The notes under the pieces were generated by a model, which worked only from the letters and a program-made list of their open reading frames with translations, had not been told where the DNA came from and ran no database searches. A program made the translations under genes and the position numbers. This document shows positions 1 to 3,821 of a stretch of DNA of 5,547 nucleotides, one piece after another (the stretch's first letter is position 1; every line of letters begins with the position of its first letter). Origin of the DNA: an uncultured Propionibacteriaceae bacterium. GTDB lineage: Bacteria; Actinomycetota; Actinomycetes; Propionibacteriales; Propionibacteriaceae. The stretch is from positions 1-5,547 of the forward strand of contig CALMAD010000116.1 in NCBI GenBank assembly GCA_937859105.1, read 5' to 3'.

Positions 1-107
1 GTCTTGGAGGTGTAGGTCCTTCCCGGCAGTCGGGCCTGGGCGTATCCAGTCTCGGTCTCGGGAGCGTCCGATGGCGAAGCAAAGTCCCACTCGTTCGACA
101 CTGACAC
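1..107 (-). CDS. Partial divergent gene, unknown product (N-terminus only)
   Basis: On the minus strand a reading frame opens with GTG at 107-105 and stays open to the left edge (35 codons visible). The product begins MSVSNEWDFASPSDAPETET and continues with GYAQARLPGRTYTSK. A purine-rich GGAAGGGGG stretch (minus strand, 118-110) lies just upstream of the GTG at a workable Shine-Dalgarno distance; a second in-frame GTG at 101-99 is less well placed. Third positions are mostly G or C, about 26 of 35 codons. The other frames here give stops or less protein-like sequence. The N-terminus is polar and acidic, with no signal peptide or membrane helix, so a cytoplasmic protein is likely. I do not recognise the family. 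It is transcribed away from the transfer genes and shares the 108-331 region with them, so a regulator or accessory protein of the element is possible but unproven. A plus-strand readthrough frame (2-178) also exists but looks random. Confidence 0.45.
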   Translation of the reverse strand, partial: MSVSNEWDFASPSDAPETETGYAQARLPGRTYTSK

Positions 108-123
108 CGCCCCCTTCCCGCAC

Positions 124-144
124 GACGCGTCAAGGCAATTGCCT
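124..144. promoter_or_regulatory. Two adjacent palindromes, candidate operator
   Basis: GACGCGTC (124-131) is an 8-base perfect palindrome. One base later comes AGGCAATTGCCT (133-144), a 12-base perfect palindrome with no spacer. They lie 17-37 bases upstream of the GTG at 107 of the minus-strand gene, and about 190 bases upstream of the first operon gene. Such dyads in a divergent region suit binding of a dimeric repressor. No regulator gene is visible here to match them, so operator function is inference. Confidence 0.35.
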
Positions 145-178
145 ACTGGAACAACCGAATCCAGCCCCCGTCTTCTGA

Positions 179-207
179 AAAGTACACCGACGGACGTCGT
201 CTCTGAA
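179..207 (-). promoter_or_regulatory. Weak minus-strand promoter candidate
   Basis: Read on the minus strand, TTCAGA (207-202) and TACTTT (184-179) are separated by 17 bases, the usual sigma-70-type spacing. The -35 box matches TTGACA at four of six positions and the -10 box matches TATAAT at three of six. If real, transcription would start near 172 and the palindromes at 124-144 would lie in the untranslated leader of the leftward gene. Matches this weak occur often by chance. Confidence 0.2.
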
Positions 208-286
208 CACGGCGCGCAGCCTTCATCACGCTCCGAATCGTTGTCCAAGTTCGGGGCATCTCTCCAAGTCCCAGCGATCGTGCAAC

Positions 287-294
287 CGCACCTG
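287..294 (+). repeat. Leader motif CGCACCTG, copy 1
   Basis: First of three exact copies of CGCACCTG in the window, 37 bases before the ATG of the first operon gene. It is followed by ATGAGGG and then CCAG; copy 2 is likewise followed by eight bases and then CCAG. All three copies are in untranslated leaders and none is in coding sequence. Confidence 0.45.
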
Positions 295-331
295 ATGAGG
301 GCCAGACGACTCGGACAGGAGGCACCACGTC

Positions 332-1030
332 ATGACCGACCCCGCCCGCAGCGGCTCGGACCGGACCCGCCGGCTTCGGCTGATCATCTCCCTCGCCGCC
401 GCCGGCCTCGTCCTCGCCGTGCTGACCGGCGTCGGCATCTACGGCCTCGTCGCCGGCCCGCCCACCCCGCGCCCAGGCCCCAGCGAAACTGCGGGATCGT
501 CGACGCCGGCCACCCCCTCACCGACCTCTCCGACGCCTGGGACGACACGGCTCGAGCCACTGCCGGAGACGAGGAGCCCGGAACGGTTTGCCGAGGCCGT
601 CGCGGATGCCCTGTTCGTCTGGGACACGTTCACCACCTTCAGCCCGGACGATCACCGGGCGGTGCTGCTGGAGGCCGCGGACCCCTCCGGCGCCGAGACG
701 CCCGGGCTGATCGGCGACCTGTCGAACTATCTGCCCGCGGACGCGACGTGGCGGGACCTGCAGGAGTACCGCACCGCCCAGTGGATCGACATCGACCGGC
801 TCTACGTCCCGGACCAGTGGTACGAGGCCGTCGCCGCCGCGGACGGGCAGCTCGCCGACGGGCTCGTGGCGTACACGGTCGAGGGCACCCGGCACCGCAC
901 CGGGGTCTGGTTCGACGAGCAGGTCGCCTCAGAGCATCCGGTCGCCTTCACCATGTTCCTGTCCTGCCCGCCGGCCACCGACCGGTGCGTCCTGCTGCGC
1001 GTGTCGCAGCAGGACAACCCGCTGCGCTGA
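332..1030 (+). CDS. Single-pass membrane protein, VirB8/TcpC-like candidate of conjugation machinery
   Basis: A 232-residue protein. The ATG at 332 has AGGAGG at 317-322, nine bases upstream. Residues 1-16 are polar and Arg-rich (RTRRLR at 11-16), followed by one membrane helix at about 17-41, predicting a short cytoplasmic N-terminus. A Pro/Thr/Ser linker runs from about 42 to 80. A folded C-terminal domain of about 150 residues follows, starting with the helix SPERFAEAVADALFVWD (82-98) and ending in alternating strand-like segments (YTVEGTRHR, VWFDEQV, HPVAFTMFLSC, RCVLLRVS). Cys212 and Cys219 could pair outside the cell. Layout and position match the VirB8-like/TcpC scaffold proteins of Gram-positive conjugation systems (helix, linker, extracytoplasmic NTF2-like domain). 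The family assignment is inference from architecture and context, not from a diagnostic motif. It is first in the operon; the next gene starts 15 bases after its TGA. Confidence 0.85.
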   Translation: MTDPARSGSDRTRRLRLIISLAAAGLVLAVLTGVGIYGLVAGPPTPRPGPSETAGSSTPATPSPTSPTPGTTRLEPLPETRSPERFAEAVADALFVWDTFTTFSPDDHRAVLLEAADPSGAETPGLIGDLSNYLPADATWRDLQEYRTAQWIDIDRLYVPDQWYEAVAAADGQLADGLVAYTVEGTRHRTGVWFDEQVASEHPVAFTMFLSCPPATDRCVLLRVSQQDNPLR

Positions 1031-1045
1031 GCGGGGGTCGAGGCG

Positions 1046-2212
1046 ATGAAGAAGGCTCTTGTCACGCTGCTGCTCGGGATGCTGCTGGCCCCGATGCTCG
1101 CGGTGATCGGTGTCGGGGTGCTGATCAACCCCGCGGTGACCAACCAGGCGATGTGCATCGCCAGCGGCGTGATCCTCGGACCTGTCCCGGACGAGTTGGA
1201 GGTCACGACCGCGGACGGGACCACGTTCACGCTGAACCGGCAGCAGCTCACCCACGCCGCCACCATCATCGAGACCGGCGCCCGCACACCCGGGGTCGGG
1301 CGCGACGGGATCATCATCGCGCTGATGGCCGCACTGACCGAGTCCACGCTGCGCCAGCTCGCGAACACCGGCGCGTACCCCGAATCCGGGGACTTCCCCA
1401 ACGACGGCAACGGCTCGGATCACGACTCTCTCGGGCTGTTCCAGATGCGCCCGGCCACCGGGTGGGGCACCGTCGCCGAGCTGATGGACACCAGCTACCA
1501 GGCCCGGGCGTTCTACGGCGGGCCGGACGGCCCGAACCACCCCTCGCCGCGTGGCCTGCTGGACATCCTCGGCTGGCAGCAGATGGACAAAGGCGAGGCC
1601 GCGCAGGCGGTCGAGGTGTCCGCGTATCCGGATCGCTACCGCAACTACGAGCCCACCGCCCGGACGATCCTGCAAGCCCTGACCGCCGGAGGTGGGACGG
1701 GGTCGGGAGTGCCCGGCGACGCGGACATCCCGGAGACCACCGCGCTCGTGTTCCCGCTGCCCAACGGCACCTACACCCACACCTCCGACTTCGGATGGCG
1801 CACAGATCCGTTCACCGGCGAGCGGAGCTTCCACGCCGGCACCGACTGGGCAGCAGCCGACGGCACCCCGATCTTCGCGCTCGCCGACGGAGTGGTCACC
1901 TATGCCCGGATGGTCGGGGGCACGTCCGGGCAGATCACGATCGAGCACACCATCGACGGCGAACGCATCGCGAGCGTGTACATCCACATGTGGGCGCACG
2001 GCATCCACGTCCAAGCCGGGGACCGGGTCATCGCTGGACAGCACATCGGCGACGTCGGATCCTCCGGCCGCTCCACCGGACCCCACTTGCACTTCCAGCT
2101 GCACCCGGGAGGCGCCGGCGCCTCCCCGGTGGACGCAATTCCGTGGCTGGCCGAGCACGGCGTGGAAGGCATCGACGTGCCCACCGGCGGCGGGCCGGGC
2201 TGCGCCTTCTAG
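1046..2212 (+). CDS. Membrane-anchored peptidoglycan hydrolase: lysozyme-like plus M23 endopeptidase
   Basis: A 388-residue wall-cutting enzyme expected to open the murein locally for the conjugation channel (VirB1-like role). Residues 4-27 form a hydrophobic signal-anchor. Residues about 65-210 are a lysozyme/transglycosylase-like half: the helix ALMAALTES gives a candidate catalytic Glu99, and SLGLFQMRPATGWGT (128-142) matches the conserved S-LGLFQ-RP--GWGT signature seen in actinobacterial hydrolases of this type. A Gly-rich linker (about 214-226) leads to an M23 (LytM-like) metallopeptidase. Its candidate zinc ligands are His263, Asp267 (HAGTD) and His349 (HLH, 347-349); candidate catalytic histidines are His314 (VYIH) and His347. 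All M23 key residues are present, so it is probably active. The protein ends in a Gly-rich GGGPGCAF. The ATG at 1046 has only a modest GGGGG site at 1033-1037, and the 15-base gap suggests translational coupling to the preceding gene. Confidence 0.93.
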   Translation: MKKALVTLLLGMLLAPMLAVIGVGVLINPAVTNQAMCIASGVILGPVPDELEVTTADGTTFTLNRQQLTHAATIIETGARTPGVGRDGIIIALMAALTESTLRQLANTGAYPESGDFPNDGNGSDHDSLGLFQMRPATGWGTVAELMDTSYQARAFYGGPDGPNHPSPRGLLDILGWQQMDKGEAAQAVEVSAYPDRYRNYEPTARTILQALTAGGGTGSGVPGDADIPETTALVFPLPNGTYTHTSDFGWRTDPFTGERSFHAGTDWAAADGTPIFALADGVVTYARMVGGTSGQITIEHTIDGERIASVYIHMWAHGIHVQAGDRVIAGQHIGDVGSSGRSTGPHLHFQLHPGGAGASPVDAIPWLAEHGVEGIDVPTGGGPGCAF

Positions 2213-2281
2213 GGCCGCACCGCCCGGGCCGGGTGCGCACCTGTGCGGTGACCAGCCTGCTGCGACGGAGAGGAACCCGCT
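2213..2281 (+). promoter_or_regulatory. Structured leader before the first two-helix gene
   Basis: This 69-base gap has overlapping inverted repeats: GCCCGGGC (2222-2229), the perfect 10-base palindrome GGTGCGCACC (2232-2241), and CACCGC (2218-2223) pairing with GCGGTG (2245-2250). These are mutually exclusive foldings. There is no T-run, so an intrinsic terminator is unlikely. The gap also holds copy 2 of CGCACCTG and the ribosome-binding site GGAGAGGAA (2267-2275) six bases before the GTG start. Confidence 0.35.
2236..2243 (+). repeat. Leader motif CGCACCTG, copy 2
   Basis: Exact copy 38 bases before the GTG at 2282. With the upstream bases it forms CGGGTGCGCACCTG (2230-2243), which differs from copy 3 (3396-3409) at one of 14 positions. 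The two genes that follow copies 2 and 3 are paralogues, so the leader may have been duplicated along with the gene. Confidence 0.5.
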
Positions 2282-2548
2282 GTGGACGTGTACCCGGACT
2301 TCGACGCCGTTGGTGGCCGCTCGACCCTGATCGGCATCGTCGGTGCCCTGCTGACGATCACGCTGATCGTCGCGGTGCTGATGCTGGTCATCTGCGCCAT
2401 CGTGTGGGCCGTGTCGTCCTCCACCGGAAACGCCGCGGCCGCCGCGCGCGGCCGCGTGGGTGTCTTCGTGGCTGTCGGCGCCGCGGCGCTCTCCGGCGCC
2501 GGGGTCGCGTGGCTGAACTTCCTGCTGCGCGTGGGAACCACCCTCTGA
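2282..2548 (+). CDS. Small two-helix membrane protein (DUF6112-like), pilin-like candidate
   Basis: An 88-residue protein starting at GTG 2282, placed six bases after GGAGAGGAA. Two membrane helices are evident, about 16-45 (LIGIVGALLTITLIVAVLML onward) and 58-80, joined by a short Ala/Ser-rich loop carrying RGR (56-58). Positions 19-88 align without gaps to residues 37-106 of the gene at 3463, with 31 of 70 residues identical, so the two are paralogues. Shared positions include IVGA, VW, RG--G, GAA, GA-V, NF and VG. From memory this resembles the DUF6112 small proteins found beside TrbL-type genes in actinobacterial conjugative elements; no search was run. Size and two-helix topology suit a VirB2/TrbC-like subunit, which is inference. 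Unlike its paralogue it has no extended hydrophobic N-terminus, only nine polar residues (MDVYPDFDA) before the helix. Confidence 0.85.
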   Translation: MDVYPDFDAVGGRSTLIGIVGALLTITLIVAVLMLVICAIVWAVSSSTGNAAAAARGRVGVFVAVGAAALSGAGVAWLNFLLRVGTTL

Positions 2549-2677
2549 GGCGGCATAGTCGACACGCAGCCGCAGCCCACGAGTTACCAGCTCGTCCAGG
2601 TCCTCGAAGAAGAGCACCGTCCCGGCGGAGCGTGGATCTATCACGCCGCCCCGGACTGGTCGCCCAGCGCGGCGATC
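2549..2677 (+). other. Probable N-terminal coding extension lacking a canonical start
   Basis: This stretch continues the frame of the following gene upstream of its first canonical start (GTG 2678), back to the TGA at 2546-2548. It translates to protein-like sequence including VDTQPQPTSYQLVQVLEEEH and RPGGAWIYHAAPDWSPSAA. The segment aligns with the region before the second internal repeat of the same protein, so it is probably translated. It has no ATG, GTG, TTG or CTG in frame. The best-placed near-cognate codon is ATA at 2555, behind GAGGCGG (2547-2553), which overlaps the stop codon of the preceding gene. The 129 bases therefore look like coding DNA with an unusual, mutated or misread start. 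Confidence 0.6.
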
Positions 2678-2860
2678 GTGTTCCCCGAGCGGATCCTGCT
2701 GCGCATCACCAGCGCGGCAGGCGACGCCGGTTACGTGTGGGGCGTCGAGGAGTGGGACGGGCGGGATGAGACCTACCGGCCCGTCCCCGGAGGCACGGGG
2801 TCGGCGGCCACCCCGGAGCAGATGATCGGCGTCGCCGCGACGTTCATCGACGAGGAGAAC
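2585..2860 (+). repeat. Internal protein duplication, copy 1
   Basis: This encodes about 92 residues from YQLVQVLEEE through PERILLRI and GYVWGVEEW to FIDEEN. It is related at protein level to the segment encoded at 2888-3172. The first third of this copy lies upstream of the first canonical start codon (2678). Confidence 0.5.
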
Positions 2861-3388
2861 ATCGGCGAACCCCTCCCGCCGACCACGTATCCGCTGGCGG
2901 AGGAGCTGGCCGAACGCATCACCACCGGCTTCCCGGACGCCCACTGGCGCTCCTACCTCAACGACGTGTACGGCAACGTGCTCGAGTACCCCGGCAGGCT
3001 GCGGCTGACGTTCTGGGACGAAGCGAACTTCATGGGCTCCATCGACGGGTACACCTGGCAACTGGAGGTCTGGTCGACCCGGCAGCAGGCCTGGGTCGAG
3101 GTCGAACCGTTCAGCGAGGTCCTCTCGATCACCGAACTGCGCGCCGTGATCGGTGCGTTCCACGACGAGAACGAACGCGACCTCGCCGACGAACACGCCG
3201 CCACCCGCAGCGGACCGGCGGTCGGGGCGCTGGCTCGCGATGCCGTGAACGCCTCACACCGGGCGACCCGGCTCACCGAGAAGCTCGCCGCACGCGCCGC
3301 ACAGCTCGACCCGGACCCCACCGCCGCCCGCAGCGCGGAAGCAGGCGTGTCCCGGACGGCGTCCGCAGCGCGGCGACTGGGCCTGTAA
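2678..3388 (+). CDS. Soluble internally duplicated protein of unknown function; start probably further upstream
   Basis: A protein of 236 residues counted from GTG 2678, or about 277 if translation begins near ATA 2555. The GTG has no Shine-Dalgarno sequence, and the protein-like frame continues upstream, so 2678 is only the first canonical start. No membrane helix or signal peptide is seen. There are two related domains. Counted from 2678, landmarks of the first are PERILLRI (3-10), GYVWGVEEW (18-26) and FIDEEN (56-61); of the second, YPLAEELAER (71-80), PGRLRLTF (105-112), GYTWQLEVW (124-132) and FHDEN (161-165). An Ala/Arg-rich, probably helical tail fills about 166-236. I do not recognise the family. 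Lying between two paralogous pilin-like genes in a transfer operon, it may act in the cytoplasm as a chaperone or assembly factor, but that is only a guess. It is in the same frame as the preceding gene, separated by a single TGA. Confidence 0.8.
   Translation: MFPERILLRITSAAGDAGYVWGVEEWDGRDETYRPVPGGTGSAATPEQMIGVAATFIDEENIGEPLPPTTYPLAEELAERITTGFPDAHWRSYLNDVYGNVLEYPGRLRLTFWDEANFMGSIDGYTWQLEVWSTRQQAWVEVEPFSEVLSITELRAVIGAFHDENERDLADEHAATRSGPAVGALARDAVNASHRATRLTEKLAARAAQLDPDPTAARSAEAGVSRTASAARRLGL
2888..3172 (+). repeat. Internal protein duplication, copy 2
   Basis: This encodes about 95 residues from YPLAEELAER to FHDEN, paralleling copy 1 in order and spacing of landmarks: Y-L at the start, P-R-L-L in the middle, GY-W--E-W, and F-DEN at the end. 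Similarity is at protein level and no long nucleotide identity is visible, so the duplication is old. Confidence 0.5.
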
Positions 3389-3401
3389 CCGAAGGCGGGT
3401 C

Positions 3402-3409
3402 CGCACCTG
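3402..3409 (+). repeat. Leader motif CGCACCTG, copy 3
   Basis: Exact copy 53 bases before the ATG at 3463. It is longer-spaced than copies 1 and 2 because a hairpin is inserted between the motif and the ribosome-binding site. It is followed by ACGCGATGAG, echoing ATGAG after copy 1. Confidence 0.5.
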
Positions 3410-3410
3410 A

Positions 3411-3450
3411 CGCGATGAGCCCCGCACCGGGCAGGGCTCACACATTCGCG
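3411..3450 (+). promoter_or_regulatory. Long RNA hairpin abutting the ribosome-binding site of the second two-helix gene
   Basis: CGCGA (3411-3415) and TGAGCCC (3416-3422) pair with TCGCG (3446-3450) and GGGCTCA (3434-3440). The 12-pair stem has an 11-base loop (3423-3433) and a 5-base bulge, CACAT, on the 3' arm. The Shine-Dalgarno AAGGAG starts at 3451, the base after the stem. There is no T-run, so it is not a standard terminator. An mRNA processing or stabilising element, or a translational control element for the downstream gene, fits better (inference). Confidence 0.55.
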
Positions 3451-3462
3451 AAGGAGCCCCGC

Positions 3463-3786
3463 ATGACCCTCATCCTCGACGCCCTCGCCCAGACGGCGAC
3501 CGTGCTGCCGGCGCAGATCGACATCAACCCCAACGATTCCGGCCTTCCGGGCATCGCAGCTCTGCGCACCATCGTCGGCGCCGTGATGACCGTCGGACTG
3601 ATCCTGTCCGTGCTCGCGCTGATCATCAGCGCCGTGGTCTGGGGCTTCGGCGCTAACAGCTCCAACCCCCACCTCGCCTCGCGCGGGAAGCTCGGCGTGC
3701 TGATCTCCTGTGGCGCCGCGATCATCACCGGCGCCGCCGTCACCCTCATCAACTTCTTCTGGAACGTCGGCCAGACCGTCTCCTGA
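3463..3786 (+). CDS. Second small two-helix membrane protein (DUF6112-like), pilin-like candidate
   Basis: A 107-residue protein. I chose ATG 3463 because AAGGAG (3451-3456) lies six bases upstream. The ATG at 3415 in the same frame would start inside a hairpin stem without a ribosome-binding site. Residues 1-18 are mildly hydrophobic (MTLILDALAQTATVLPAQ), followed by a polar stretch (IDINPNDSG), and may be a signal-like segment cut near LPAQ. Two membrane helices follow at about 36-61 and 77-99, joined by a loop with RGK (74-76). Residues 37-106 align without gaps to the gene at 2282 (31 of 70 identical). A short leader plus two hydrophobic helices is the general plan of VirB2/TrbC-type pilins, making this the better pilin candidate of the pair. 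That role is inference. The TGA is 35 bases before the TrbL-like gene. Confidence 0.88.
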   Translation: MTLILDALAQTATVLPAQIDINPNDSGLPGIAALRTIVGAVMTVGLILSVLALIISAVVWGFGANSSNPHLASRGKLGVLISCGAAIITGAAVTLINFFWNVGQTVS

Positions 3787-3821
3787 CCCGCCCCTTCGAC
3801 TCATGAGAGGAGGGGAACGGT

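Larger units (their letters stand above)
108..331. promoter_or_regulatory. Divergent intergenic control region
   Basis: This 224-base stretch holds no convincing gene and is visibly richer in A/T than the coding regions. It separates the leftward partial gene from the rightward operon starting at 332, so promoters for both directions probably lie here. It contains two adjacent perfect palindromes (124-131 and 133-144), a weak minus-strand promoter candidate (179-207) and the first copy of the CGCACCTG leader motif (287-294). No convincing plus-strand -10 box was found: the only TA dinucleotide between 180 and 331 is at 183-184. The plus-strand promoter is therefore not located. Confidence 0.5.

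Noticed and set aside
200..331. Sigma-70-type promoter for the plus-strand operon
   Set aside because: TTGTCC at 241-246 could be a -35 box, but no TAnnnT element lies at the right spacing.
2213..2250. Intrinsic terminator after the hydrolase gene
   Set aside because: Inverted repeats are present but no T-run follows, and the next gene is close with its own ribosome-binding site.
139..2769. An 876-codon plus-strand open frame
   Set aside because: It crosses three genes with recognisable products in another frame and is Arg/Pro/His-rich, as expected for an off-frame reading of high-GC coding DNA.
929..3196. A 755-codon minus-strand open frame
   Set aside because: It is antisense to the hydrolase, the first two-helix gene and the duplicated gene, has composition typical of antisense high-GC frames, and no recognisable domain.
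3415..3462. ATG 3415 as start of the second two-helix protein
   Set aside because: There is no SD before it and it lies in a hairpin stem; ATG 3463 has AAGGAG at ideal distance.
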